Source: Perca fluviatilis (Eukaryota > Chordata > Actinopteri > Perciformes > Percidae). From it: DNA of 64,000 bases. The notes beneath the pieces were generated by a model that saw nothing but the letters and a program-made list of their open reading frames with translations, was not told the origin of the DNA and made no database searches. Numbering within the stretch: position 1 is the stretch's first letter; each line of letters starts with the position of its first letter. The stretch is taken from positions 26,505,715-26,569,714 of the forward strand of contig NC_053127.1 of NCBI RefSeq assembly GCF_010015445.1, read 5' to 3'. Below, in pieces: positions 54,401-63,574 of the stretch. A program made the translations under genes and the position numbers.

Positions 54401-57400
54401 AATTAGCCTGTTGTTTGGACAAAGATTTGTCCTTTTGAACACCAAAAATAGCAGTTGGAGAGGAAGGTTCAAACAATATTCCGGGGCGCCCGGATAGCTC
54501 AGTTGGTAGAGTGGGCGCCCATATATAGAGGTTTACTCCTCGACTCAGCGGGCCCGGGTTCAACTACTAACTGCGGCCATTTGCTGCATGTCATTCCCCC
54601 CCTCTCTCTCCCCTTTCATGTCTTCAGCTGTCCTGTCAAATAAAGGCCTAAAAATGCCCCAAATTAAAAAAATAATAAAACAAACGGTATTCCAATACTG
54701 AAGTAATAGAAGTCCAATAAGAGGATAGTCTTGGACAAGTCCCGAAAGTGTGAATAAGAGAGCCTATATGTGATTTACATCTGGTACAATTAAGATATAA
54801 ACCCCAATAAATCTTAAAAAGCTTTTTCACTTGAAAGGTGAAGGCACTTTAAACTGTATGAGCCTGTGTCGATAGCCAAGAGAAGAAGTATGGGCTTGTT
54901 GTAGAATAGACTTCCAATCATCCTCTGAGAATTCAACTTCTAAGTTATTTTCCCAATGGGACTTTATTATATCAAGGGAAGGGCAATTATGGGGGAATTA
55001 TGAATAACTAGAGATAACTCCCTATAAACGGAGACATTTACACACATTTACAAAAGTAGTAATAATCACTATAGTGTAACAATTAATATTTAGTGATGAA
55101 TACATCAAGGTAAATGCCTATTTTCCACATCATGATTGTTTAGATGATGTTTAGATTGACAGACTTGACTTAAACATACCAAATTATTAAGTATAATTTT
55201 ATGAATAAAATCACACACACACACACACATTGGGCAACGGTTGCTAATGATCAATAAATGTGGTGAATTTGAATGAAGCAGACTGTTTTTCCTAGAAGGT
55301 CCGGAGGCCCTCAGAGTGACAGCTGGGCTCACTTGAACTGACATTCCTACAGCACTGCTGTTTTCCCAATGACCTTGGCTGTCACAACAGTTATTTTGGC
55401 TCATTTGACAAAGAGAGCAGTCAGATAAGATGGACGGAGGCCCACACTTTGACACATAAGCTCCTGGGCTTTTGTATATGGCTGGGACAATATTCTATTG
55501 TTTTGATTCGTTGACGATACATGGGTGCCGATTCGATTTCTATTGCGATTTTCATTTATTGCAATTCTAGTATTGATTGAAGTATTGTGATTCCATAGTA
55601 TTGAGTATAGCGATTTTTCTCTTCCTTCTTTAACCGAGACAAAAGTTGAATAATACACTTCTAGAGACAGTATGTCATTTTCTAAAAAAGAATGCGCATC
55701 ACTTGTCAGTCTGACATTTATTTCATTTGTAAAGAAGTACATAACATGCATTTGATTGCATTTTCTGCTTTCGGTCTGTTTTGCTGGAACGGTATTCAAA
55801 GAAAATATTTAGGTGAATCATTGGTTTAAAAAAAAAATCCCGACACATACGCGTATTGATTTTTTTAATTAATTTTTTTTCAGCCCTAGTATATGGTGGT
55901 TTTTAGAATAATTGTTGGTTAAAAGAAATGAACAAGCATCACACTCCCTCTGTCTGCAGGAGCAGACAGGCTGTGTACTGTATGCTGAATGGTGAGTGAG
56001 ATGGAAGCAGCTGAAGAATGTGTCCTGCTTACTAAAGCCTTGATTATATCTTAATTTATACTAATTACGAATGAATAGCTAGAGTTTCTGATTTCTCAGA
56101 ATCATTGGAAAAACTTTAGTGGGATTTCTTTATGGATGATAGAATTGTGAAGTCTCTACAACATACTGTACACGTAGAAAGGTTCTAATTGCCCAAAACG
56201 TCAGTGACCTGACTTCTCCCAATGAACACTCCCACTAGGATCTGACCCTGCCCAAGAATGAGAGACAGCTGCTGCTAACAACATCGGGGAGCGCTCTGAA
56301 TGGCTTTCAGCAACACAGAACATAATCTACACTGTCCTCCGCCTGTTCCTCTGTGCTTATATCCGCAATAAATCAAAACTAATATGTCGAAAATGCAATG
56401 ATGCGTGCAATGTCGAAATGATTGTTCCTGGGAGTCTGGGGCAGATGTGACGGAAGATGTAAGGTATATCAGATCTTTTGAAATTTCAATGTTATAATTA
56501 CCGGCTCATTGTTTTTCCCTGTGTGTTTTCAGGCTGCAGGTCCACATGCTGAACGGTGCATTACTGGCTTTAATGTTCCCTGTAGTCAACACTAGACTGG
56601 TAAGTACCCAGTACTGGGAAATCTTCATCAAAGCCTTGATCTCATTCACAAAGGCGTCTGCTCTCATCTTCTGTCTCTGAGGTTAGAAGATGTTTATAAT
56701 CCATATATTTACATTTTTTTAGGACACCCCAACAGGAAAGCAAGTTTTTGTCCCTTAGCTTTGATATGTTTAGGATGACTACTTTGTGAAAATGTCTCTC
56801 CTACATCACAAAAATGTGATGTTTACATGAATGATTAAATAAATGTAGTTCCTCTGCTAGAGCCTGAATCTGAAGAATAATATTCCATCACGCAGAAGAA
56901 ACAAAATGTCGGACTCAAGTGGCAGAAAGTATGAATTGACGATGGAAATCGGCTGTTTTTAGGGAAAGAAATCTGAGGGAATCGGTTCAGATCCGGCAAC
57001 ACTTCCTGCTTAAAAGGCTTTTGCTAACAGCTGCAGACGAAGACCAGATGCAGTAGATACACTACACTAACTTCAAATTATTTTTGCCAAATGAAATCAC
57101 GTTTGACAGTTCAAACATCCAATTCTAACATGATCCAGGTGAAGACCAAATGCTCCTACTGCAAAACATTTCTTCCCAAAGTAAAGCAAAGGTTTTCTCA
57201 TGTAAATCTATGTCCCCTATTAGATAAAGAACTTATTTTCAATAAGGGAAGTATGCGCTTACAGAAATGTCGAGGTGCGTAATGTTGGGAAACGATGTCA
57301 TTAGTCAGCTTGCCTTTCAAAATAGTTTTCACAGCAGATCTACCAAACAGAAGAGTGAGGAAAGAACACTGATCAGTTTTAACATTCTCAACTGAAGAGG

Positions 57401-60400
57401 CATTATACCTTCATAAATCTTCTGGTAAAAAACTATTCACTGTACATTAGATGTATACAAAATGTAAAAAAGTAGCGGTACACAATATTTAGATTAAACA
57501 CTGATTGCTGACCTGATTGGGGACAAAAATCAAAATAATTGCATAGATTATACTACTGATAATAACTTTCTCCAGTCATTATTTTTTTTTTTTCATTAGA
57601 TAAAGACCGAGGTATTGCTAAAGTAGTCCGTTGTCTTTGTATTTTTGTTGTCATTTTCTTCTGAGGCTGAGATTCTGATCCGCGGTTAGCTTTGATTCTC
57701 TGTTGTCGTGTTTTCACGCCCCCTAATAACTCCATTTCACTAGCAGTAGAATAAGGAATAAAAACATTCCTGTCTTCACCTCTCTCAATCGTTTCTTCTG
57801 TTGGAGTATTGCTTTCCAGCCGAGCCCGCAGCTCATGCGCGCAGAGCACAGTTCAGACTACAGCCGGCTGCGGTTATTAATGCTGCTCTTACACACTACA
57901 TCAGAGCGCTGCGCACACAGAGGGCAGGGGAAGTCCAACACTGGTTTTATGTTCACAAGTTACAGACTATCTACAAATATATCATTTCGCAAATGCTCAG
58001 ATACTTCTTCTTTACCTCATCATAAAAAAAAATATACTGCTATAGGGGGGCTCAGCAAATGAAATGTCTGCCTGATGTGGCTTGTTAAGAATTGAGATGG
58101 TTTATTCTCTCCTCAGCTACCGTTTGAGAAGGAGATCTACTACATCCAGCACTCCATGCTGTACCTGGTGCCTCTCTACCTTTTCAGGAAAGGAGGTAGG
58201 TGTTGATCTTTCGTAATCACAGCCATGTACTCTCCGTTCACATTGACACCCACCTTGAAATACCTTTCATGTGCCAACCATGCAAGGCTATAATGACCTG
58301 ATCTTTTTATCCTTGGGTGGATTCCCTTTTCGTCGATGATGTTTGAGTTGCCGTGCAGTAGATACCTGCTTTTGTCTTTGTCTGTTTAAGCATGGTGTCG
58401 ATTACTGCTCATGTCAGCTGCACAGTTATCTGTTTGTTTTTTTAAGCAAATACCTTTTTGCTTTTGCTTGTGACAACACGAAGGCATGCCTGCACAAATT
58501 GGTAACCACATTCTGCAGATGTGGACATGCACGTACAAGTCTCCTGCAGAAAGCGCTGTCAAGCTGCCCTCAGAGTCACTTAGTGGCTAAGTGCTAGAAG
58601 ACAGAAGGTGTACTGTGCAGCTCCCAGGTGCAAATTGTATAGAAAAGTGTAAATGTGAGGCAGGAAATTGGTGGAAAAGAAAACCACTCCAGTTCCAATA
58701 ACTGGTTACATCCACAACGTTGGGAGCTTTCCAAAACGTAGATCTCATTCTAAGTCAGGTAAATGTCAGATAGATATATCTGAGGCCTCGCACAGTAATC
58801 CTACCTCTGCATGAAGGGCCTCGTTGTGCATTAGTAACATCACACTGGAGCCGCACAAAAGGAAGCATTCATTGTTCTAGTTAAACTGACATAATCGGTA
58901 CACATTTAATATCTTCCCCTGGTAGTACTGCTAGCGAATGCCAGCAGTGGGGAAACAGGAAAAGCCAGTTTGACACCACATCCTCTTGGTCCTGGCTGTG
59001 CTGTGGTTGCAGCGTGTTCCATCTGTTGGCTCGACTGCCACATTGCAAATGCTCCAACGCAGGGAAGCGAATGGGTTGGGTGGCCAGATAAAACGTGTAT
59101 CAATCCTGAGGGGAAATTGCTCAGCCACGAGGTTTTACGAGTGTTTTTTTTCGCAGGTGTGTACAAGCCTGAGCCTCTGGGGGACATGTGGTGGGCGCTG
59201 CTCTCCAACGGCATCCTGTTCCTCTACCACTTCCTCTTCTTGCAGGTCCTCGGCCTGGTAAGATGGAGCCCTCTGCTGGCCATTACACGATACTTCACTG
59301 GGCAACGTACACGAGTGACCACGCCATCACTTGTGCCACTGGTTTCATTTACAGGGAGAATGAGAAGTCATTTTCTTCAGACAAAGACATCTGTTCAACA
59401 GGAACACATTTCCATAAACATCCATACAGTTTAGCTTAAAAAAAAAAAAATGATGTAGGCTTAAATATGAAAAAAATATATATGAAAAGTGGTGTTGACA
59501 TTCACAACTTGAGCTTATTACACACCCTTCTCACAATTCAGGCTGCAACTTGTGATTATTTTCACTTCATTTCTCTAATCGACTAGTTGTTTGGACTATA
59601 AAATTGGTGAAAAGGGTGATCAGTCGATCCGCACGTCTTGTTTTGTCCAAAATTCAAAGAGATGCAGTTTACTGTCCCAGAGAAGTGAAGAAACTAATAA
59701 ACCTTCACATTAAAGAAGCTAGAATCATCCTTGAAAGTTTGTGAATTTGGGGGAGGAGGGAATCAAGGCCTTTTAAAGGTTTTTGAAAATAGGAATAAAT
59801 AATTGTTAATCACAAACAAAAAGAAAATAGAAATAAATTTATTTATTTTTGTGCAATTATAGAAATGAAAGTTATTTTGGTATTTTCTTCTTTTTTTTTA
59901 CTTTAGTTAATAGGCTACGTATTGTTTTGCAGTGTTTAGAGAATTAAAGAAACCACACAGTCTGCCATCACGGTAACACAGCAGAATTGATAAGTGTTCA
60001 CTCATTCACTCTCTCGATTTTTAATATTTGCCTGTGAGCTTCTGTAAAGCCTGCTGCACAGTGTTGAAACAGTGATTCACCTTGATTGGACGAACGCGTC
60101 ACGTGGGTCTGGTTTCTCCGGAAATTCAAAGCCAGACCGCCATGGCGGCTCGTTCAGAATACGATCTCCTATAGTACTAAAATGGTTCACCGAAACGTGT
60201 TTCTGAAAACCTTTTAAGCGAGAAATAGGCCGTGCAGTTGCGGAACCTGTCTTCATTTCAGCTCGACAAAGAAGTTTAAAAGATTTTCGTCAGATATTGA
60301 GAGACTCTAGTCACGCTCATTCCGCTCCCCATTTCCGGGTTAGCACTCTACCAATCAGATGGGTCATTTGAGTCCGACTGCTGATTATACATGTCAAATC

Positions 60401-61596
60401 GGCCAAAATGAAGGCCACCGGCCCCTCGGACGGACGACGGCACGGAACACACCGAACAGACTCGAGTCACTGACCTCGCCAGACTGTCCGGCGGGCGATT
60501 ATCGGCTCGGTGTGTAGTAGGCTTCGTTTGGGCCTGTGAAGTCCTTAAAGAGTCGTTGAATTTGATGTTTAAGAAGGTGTTGAATATATTTAGTCCTTTT
60601 ACTGAAATGCATCCATGTTTAAACATTCATAGATAAGTCAGTTTTCCTGTGCTTTGTTTCTTTATTCTCATGATTTTTATATATTTTTTTTTCTAATTCA
60701 AAGTCTCATTTCTGCAGCTGGTTATGTCAAAATGAATATCCTGTTCGGAGACATTTGCAATTATTTTGTGCACTCGCTGTACATTGAAAATAGAGGCAGC
60801 AAACACGAGTGAGTCATGTTGAGTTGAATACCAATTAGAAGTATAATTCAGATTTAGTTTGAAAGAGTTTTTTTGAGGTTGGGGAGATGAGACAACCGAA
60901 TCATGTCTGCCTGATTGCAAAATTGTGTGTGGTAGCACACTGACCGATCTAAACTGCCATGACAGCAAAGCCACTGCACTGGTTTGCATAATGTTCCAAG
61001 AAGTGTTGGGATTTTTTTTTTTCCCCACCCTCCTGCAGATATTAAACAATCATAAAAACTCTTAAAATCTATAGAAGTCTGACTACGGTTTAGATGGTAA
61101 CAAATGCAAGCATCAGTAATGAAATGAAGTGAATCATTCAGCAGTCAGAGCGCTCTATGCTGTCAAATAATGAGCCGTGGAGGATTTACAGGCCGTGAAC
61201 TCATCCCTCAGTCAATTTAGTGATAGTGGGAGCAGAAATGAATGATTATAAAGACATGTACAGTGAAGTCAACCATGCCATTTGCCAAAACCTCATTATC
61301 CAACTGGGTAGTACTTAATACTCTGATTGCTATTAGCATCATATTTTAGGACTGACTCAGCCCGTCTTGTCTCCATCCTCCTCCCCCAGGCAACTGAGGT
61401 CAACCTGAACAACATGCTGTGCCCGGCCGTGTCCGATCCCTTTTACGGGCCTTGGTACCGGGTGTGGGCGACGGGCCACCAGACCCTGCTGACCCTCGCG
61501 CACGGGAAGGTCCTCACACTCCTCTCGCAACACACGGGCTCCGTGTGCAGGTGGCTGCCGGACACGCTTCGACTGCGCAGCAAGAAGGTGGACTGA
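38694..61596 (+). CDS. tmem164: tmem164, transmembrane protein 164 (complete, six coding exons)
   Basis: join(38694-39056, 49485-49534, 56533-56599, 58117-58195, 59157-59257, 61390-61596) gives 288 residues plus stop, against 297 recalled for human; the shortfall is in the variable linker around residues 61-80. Introns are GT-AG and all phases agree. TMEM164 is a multi-pass membrane protein described as an acyltransferase that moves C20:4 chains onto lyso-ether phospholipids, which promotes ferroptosis. Conserved blocks are [47 protein letters not shown] (Cys114, aligned to human C123), [18 protein letters not shown] (His172, aligned to human H181), and [20 protein letters not shown]. Hydrophobic helices lie near residues 41-58, 84-100, 106-126, 145-157, 172-184 and 203-220, and a weaker one near 252-268. 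Regulation beyond the CpG-rich start is not visible. Confidence 0.95.
39560..39921 (+). mobile_element. cgatat-family hAT MITE in telomere-like repeats
   Basis: 362 bp from tagggcttagcgatatgg to ttgcccagctcta. The flanking 8-mers are accctaac and actgtaac (two mismatches). The target is a short CCCTAA array: about three units on the left and two on the right. The interior matches the copies at 17115 and 20955. Confidence 0.82.
41050..42332. mobile_element. hAT-type element, 1.28 kb, exact 8-bp duplication
   Basis: Ends taggagtgggcgatatat and ccatatcgcccacccccta-type are inverted. The 8-mer cagcttag flanks exactly (41042-41049 and 42333-42340). No hAT transposase is visible; the interior includes a non-LTR endonuclease fragment at 41640-41955, so one element captured or was entered by another. 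Confidence 0.85.
41640..41955 (+). pseudogene. LINE endonuclease fragment (L2/CR1-like), broken
   Basis: One frame reads [20 protein letters not shown], then after a frameshift in the T-run near 41711-41720 another reads [39 protein letters not shown] and a stop. GDFN, NTLDHVY and LG.SAH are motifs of APE-type endonucleases of fish non-LTR retrotransposons. It is a dead remnant. Confidence 0.75.
42790..43510. mobile_element. TIR element with long, discontinuous inverted ends
   Basis: The left end tagagagctgaagtcacgcc mirrors the right end, whose complement begins tagagagctgaagtcatgcc. A second inverted pair lies inside: tgatcccgtttgaattgagc (about 42887) and the complement of gctcaattcaaacgggata (about 43398). 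Total about 720 bp. No transposase or clear target duplication seen. Confidence 0.75.
43982..44100 (-). mobile_element. cgatat-family hAT fragment, reversed
   Basis: aaagctgggcaatatatcga, ttatatcgatatcgtgatat and gagactagatatcgg, then ttagattttggatatcgtga and gtgttgtcttttcctgg, are the reverse complement of the right end of the family at 20955. Only this end is kept. Confidence 0.7.
45048..45497. mobile_element. hAT MITE, 450 bp
   Basis: Left end taggggtgtcacgatt; right end aaatcatgacaccgtta, roughly its complement. The flanking 8-mers gaagggag (45040-45047) and gaaagtag (45498-45505) differ at two positions, as expected for an old duplication. Its interior contains the CAGGTAAG array listed separately. 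Confidence 0.78.
45319..45369 (+). repeat. array of 5' splice-site-like CAGGTAAG motifs
   Basis: CAGGTAAG occurs at 45319, 45344 and 45353, and CAGGTAAA at 45327 and 45362, with ccggtaaa between. All are on the tmem164 sense strand. Each matches or nearly matches the U1-binding donor consensus. Confidence 0.85.
46634..46689. repeat. (TA)n microsatellite
   Basis: About 28 TA units preceded by a run of 14-15 A. It lies next to the hAT insertion at 46731. Confidence 0.96.
46731..47727. mobile_element. hAT MITE interrupted by a Harbinger MITE
   Basis: Left end tagggctgctccctcttagtcg; right end gtcgactaagcccaa. The exact 8-mer tatttaac flanks it (46723-46730 and 47728-47735). The interior repeats ttagtcgattagtcg. 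Its right part is split by the element at 46982-47709. Confidence 0.82.
46982..47709. mobile_element. PIF/Harbinger-type MITE, 728 bp, TTA duplication
   Basis: Inverted ends tggcgtttttccattacatg and the complement of tggcgcttttccattacatg extend over about 45 bp (gtacctgctcgactcg...). The 3-bp target duplication TTA (46979-46981 and 47710-47712) fits PIF/Harbinger. The 172-codon open frame inside (47081-47599) has no recognised domain and looks fortuitous. Confidence 0.88.
48506..48955 (+). mobile_element. piggyBac-like MITE, right end incomplete
   Basis: It begins TTAA then aggtcccatgacatgg and continues gcctatataaaag-type words (as ttttatataggcc), ctgtatctgaagtctctttc, agctattgaggaggg and cgggccaaattctctgggcg. 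It stops after gaacgcatattaatg without the expected second TTAA end. The same family, reversed, is at 53687-53990. Confidence 0.72.
49485..49534 (+). CDS. tmem164: tmem164 exon 2 (50 bp)
   Basis: Acceptor ctcaacag, donor gtgagt. It reads [16 protein letters not shown] plus two bases of Arg. The exon is very short and its length is not a multiple of three, so skipping it would shift the frame. Inverted copies of a piggyBac-like MITE sit in the two introns around it (48506-48955 and 53687-53990). Confidence 0.95.
49588..49945 (-). mobile_element. cgatat-family hAT fragment, reversed
   Basis: Starts taaggctgggcaataattc and near its end reads tcaaccctacaatatcgtcg and tctatcgatgtatttagtca, the reverse complement of the left end of the family. 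It stops at 49945 where another repeat (tagggatgggaatctcttgg) begins. Confidence 0.65.
49946..50378. repeat. hAT-like repeat fragments
   Basis: tagggatgggaatctcttgg, cacctcacgatttgattc and accgattatcggtgcatctc resemble the left end of a hAT MITE. From about 50230 a different piece (ttctgataccgtcgcggaag, atgttgccatggcgcaccgc) appears to continue after 51073 as gaggaaacactg, so the next element seems to have been inserted into it. Confidence 0.5.
50379..51073. mobile_element. 695-bp TIR element carrying a Myb/SANT-like frame
   Basis: Inverted ends tgactacgtttaca (50379-50392) and tgtaaacgtagtca (51060-51073) are exact over 14 bp. Subterminal regions repeat catgtaaac and taacccg words on both sides. 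No transposase and no clear target duplication. It contains the small coding frame at 50715-50900. Confidence 0.8.
50715..50900 (+). pseudogene. Myb/SANT-like DNA-binding domain fragment in a transposon
   Basis: The frame starts at an ATG with A at -3 (aaacATGgcg) and reads [20 protein letters not shown], then [20 protein letters not shown] and [20 protein letters not shown], ending RR-stop. W-S-E-E-E-T and the basic amphipathic [14 protein letters not shown] segment resemble Myb/SANT-like domains used by PIF/Harbinger-type elements and MSANTD proteins. The usual following -EQC-..KWK-L third helix is missing, so the domain is truncated, perhaps at a former exon border (after RT). Confidence 0.5.
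51399..51506. repeat. (CT)n microsatellite followed by (CA)n
   Basis: CT/TC units run from about 51399 to 51464, then cgcgctcggtgtg, then CA units to 51506. Confidence 0.97.
52966..53687. mobile_element. foldback element with 290-bp arms
   Basis: The left arm starts at TTAA (52966-52969) then agtgatggttcggagtaatt and runs to about 53259 (accaggagtttattt). The right arm from about 53393 (aaataaactcctgg) is its near-perfect reverse complement out to aaattactcgaaccatcac at 53687. The spacer is about 130 bp. The right terminal TTAA is absent because the arm joins the MITE at 53687. A piggyBac-like origin is inferred from the TTAA border. Confidence 0.82.
53687..53990 (-). mobile_element. piggyBac-like MITE fragment, reversed
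   Basis: Reverse orientation of the family at 48506: acctcccctttctctgcttt, gcccgcccagagaatttggc, gaaagagacttcagatacag, ttaggggaccact and catgggacctttTTAA (TTAA at 53987-53990). The left part is missing at the junction with the foldback. Confidence 0.75.
54483..54690 (+). mobile_element. tRNA-derived SINE
   Basis: A box ggatagctcagttggtagag (from 54492) and B box gggttcaacta form a tRNA-like head; body catttgctgcatgtcattcc, ctttcatgtcttc and a tail aaataaaggcctaaaaatgc then A/T-rich. Same family as the copy at 11457. The anticodon region is not preserved as a tRNA gene. Confidence 0.88.
55209..55229. repeat. short (CA)n tract
   Basis: About 10 CA units in tmem164 intron 2. Confidence 0.93.
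55479..55889. mobile_element. hAT-like repeat, about 410 bp
   Basis: Left end tatggctgggacaatatt and right end tttttttcagcccta are weakly inverted. The interior has gattcgatttctattgcgat and attgaagtattgtgattcca words. A word gtatatgg occurs at both borders but overlaps the left end, so the duplication is uncertain. Confidence 0.6.
56533..56599 (+). CDS. tmem164: tmem164 exon 3 (67 bp)
   Basis: Acceptor tgtgttttcag, donor gtaagt. It completes Arg, then reads [20 protein letters not shown] and RL; human has [20 protein letters not shown]. Phase 0 at the end. Confidence 0.95.
56600..58116 (+). other. tmem164: tmem164 intron 3, 1.5 kb
   Basis: AT-rich left half; a moderately GC-rich block at 57660-57930 (cacgccccctaataactcc, gcgcgcagagcacag) of unknown origin. 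Small frames on both strands there look fortuitous. Confidence 0.75.
58117..58195 (+). CDS. tmem164: tmem164 exon 4 (79 bp)
   Basis: Acceptor ctcctcag, donor gtaggt. It reads [20 protein letters not shown] then YLFRKG. His172 in YIQH aligns with human His181, proposed with the NPC Cys to form the active centre. Confidence 0.95.
58196..59156 (+). other. tmem164: tmem164 intron 4, 961 bp
   Basis: No repeat or RNA gene recognised. Confidence 0.8.
59157..59257 (+). CDS. tmem164: tmem164 exon 5 (101 bp)
   Basis: Acceptor ttttttttcgcag, donor gtaaga. It completes Gly, then reads [20 protein letters not shown] and [13 protein letters not shown], a membrane helix with conserved YHF. Longer open frames overlapping here are shadows. 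Confidence 0.95.
59541..59760 (+). mobile_element. hAT MITE remnant
   Basis: ggctgcaacttgtgattatt, ctctaatcgactagttgttt, gtcttgttttgtccaaaatt, caaagagatgcagtttactg and aagctagaatcat follow in order the layout of a very common fish hAT MITE (ggctgcaac...taatcgattagttgtttgg). The right end is lost. Confidence 0.65.
60060..60530. repeat. CpG-rich repeat-like block
   Basis: A GC/CpG-rich island with gaacgcgtcacgtgggtctg, agaccgccatggcggctcg, ggacggacgacggcacgg and cgggcgattatcggctcggt words, within AT-rich intron. It looks like a transposon piece, not a promoter, but family and borders are unknown. Confidence 0.4.
61390..61596 (+). CDS. tmem164: tmem164 last coding exon
   Basis: Acceptor ctcccccag. 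It reads [20 protein letters not shown], then [20 protein letters not shown] and a tail ending RLRSKKVD before TGA (61594-61596). The [17 protein letters not shown] block is the most conserved C-terminal signature. The exon is notably GC-rich and CpG-rich for this window. Confidence 0.96.
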   Translation, partial: ATEVNLNNMLCPAVSDPFYGPWYRVWATGHQTLLTLAHGKVLTLLSQHTGSVCRWLPDTLRLRSKKVD

Positions 61597-62785
61597 ATGT
61601 CCGCGGGGGAAGCACACAGACCTAGCCTTTCATTCCAAATGCCTGCTTTTCATGGATTTTTCTTTTGTTTTCAAAATCCACATTTTAAAGCATCTTTTAA
61701 GACTTACCATCCGATTTACTGAAACAAGCGAGCATTTCAGGGCCAGTGAATCAACGTGTCATTATTTTAGTGTTGTAGTTGGCTTGCATACATACTCGCA
61801 TGTACAAACATAATAGGCATTTTAAGGCTGGTAGTGAGCCTTGTGGAGTTGGGCTGACTTAGCCTTTTTCTTTTCTTTTTTTTTTTTTCCTTTTTGGAAT
61901 ACAGTTCCCAGGAACGTGTAAGTGAATTTGTGGGGAGATTTCTCAAGCTGCCTTTTTGTAAATGTAAAGTTTTAAGGAAATGGGAGTCACGTCAATACTG
62001 ATCTTTCAGGTCATTACGTAGTAGTTATGCAAGGTCATAATATTAGTGGCTAAAGTGGCCATTTTGTTTGTCTGTGCTGTTTGGAAACAGATTGTGAATG
62101 TCAGCTGTTGTAAAAGGCATTGCTTGTTTAATAGTCGTTTTTTTTAGTTTGTCACGTATGATCACTTTTCAGTGTTGTCACGACTGAAAATGGAAAAGTT
62201 ATTTATGGCGTCCCTCTGTTCCCACTTTACTACACACATGTACAGGGTATGAACGCATTATTAGCAGCCTCATTTGCGTTTCTGTCCCCAGCCCGTTCAG
62301 ATCATTCCAGTTGTGATAATCAGGGGACATGGGGGACGAATAGCGTGCTGAGATTCACAGTGATGGATGAGGATTTATGGATGGATACACTGGGGTGGTG
62401 TTATTACCTCTGCCAAGGAGGTTATGTTTTTGTCTGTTATTTTGTTTTGATATTGGACCATATTAAATAGGGTATCAACTTCACGTGTCGTTGGAATGAA
62501 TATGATGTTTGCCGAGAGAGAAGATCTTGACCAAATATGTATCTCGGCTGGACTTGTGCACCATGACACTTGCTCGATTCTCAAGTATATCTTACAAGGC
62601 ATTCTGGGGTTACTTACCTGTCGAAAGGAAAAAGTCGGAATATGGCAAGTGTTAGGGGTGTGTGTATTACTGTAGCATATACGTACTGTACTTCACTGTA
62701 AAGAAGGGATGAGACAAACTTTTGTAATTCTATGGGTTCGAGTGTATGTGCTGTATTGACAATAAAAGTGATTTCAGTTGACCAA
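61597..62785 (+). other. tmem164: tmem164 3' UTR
   Basis: About 1.2 kb from the stop to the predicted cleavage site after AATAAA at 62761. T-rich, with no open frame of note. Confidence 0.8.
62761..62766 (+). terminator. tmem164: tmem164 poly(A) signal
   Basis: AATAAA in the context attgacaataaaagtgattt, about 1.17 kb after the stop, with a T/G-rich stretch before it and a CA cleavage-type sequence 20 nt later. It is the first canonical signal after the stop that I see. Confidence 0.8.
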
Positions 62786-63560
62786 AGTCAGCATTTCTTT
62801 ATTTTCGAACCATGGTCTGGATGTATTTTTAAAACACTTATCATACTATATAACACTTTTTTTTGTACAGATAAAACAAACAAGATATAACATGTTAATT
62901 TCTGAGCTTTATCGGTGCTTGTACAGTAGGACGATTTTGGTACCTTTGTTTTTAGTCTTTATGCTAAGCTAACTGGCCGCTGGCTCCAGCTTCATTTTCA
63001 CCAAACGGATATGAGTGGTATTAATTTCCTCATCAGATTCTTGGCAAGAATGCGAATAAGCTTATTTCCCAAATATATAGGTCCTCTCAGCTCAGCACAC
63101 CACGTAACTATGCTGAAGCCAAGTTGCTGCCTGACTCAAAAAACTTTTTGCTTTTGTAATAAATGTCTGGGCGCATTGTCCTCCGTCTCTGCAGCCCGAT
63201 GAGGTTTCTAGAGTACAAAATGCAGCGAGCTGCCCTCGTGACTCTTTCCAGAACAATCCCCGGCCCTGTGTACCAAAGGCGGCGTCAATTTCTGTCGTGA
63301 CAGGTAACAGAAAAACAATGGTGAATCCGCTAAGAAACAAGAAGCCCTCAACTGCAAACGTAGCATCCATTCCTTGTCAGCCACAGCCCGACCCCCCCAA
63401 AAAAAACACGGCGGATAATGCTAACTAACACTAGCTTTATTAAACGTCAGGTCTTTGACGGGAAAATCAGTTTTAATCAGTGATTTTGTTATATAGCGCA
63501 ATCTTGATTTTTATGTTTTTGTACTGAAACTACCGTTCGCATCTAGCTAGTCAGCTCCTT
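62786..63560. other. downstream of tmem164, nothing recognised
   Basis: Short frames only on both strands. Moderately AT-rich, no repeat borders identified. Confidence 0.5.
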
Positions 63561-63574
63561 TTTTATCAGTGAGA

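Larger units (their letters stand above)
49535..56532 (+). other. tmem164: tmem164 intron 2, 7.0 kb
   Basis: Contains a reversed cgatat fragment (49588), a TIR element with a Myb-like frame (50379), a CT/CA microsatellite (51399), a large foldback and MITE fusion (52966-53990), a SINE (54483) and a cgatat-like repeat (55479). Confidence 0.8.
59258..61389 (+). other. tmem164: tmem164 intron 5, 2.1 kb
   Basis: Contains a hAT MITE remnant (59541-59760) and a CpG-rich repeat-like block (about 60060-60530). Confidence 0.75.
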
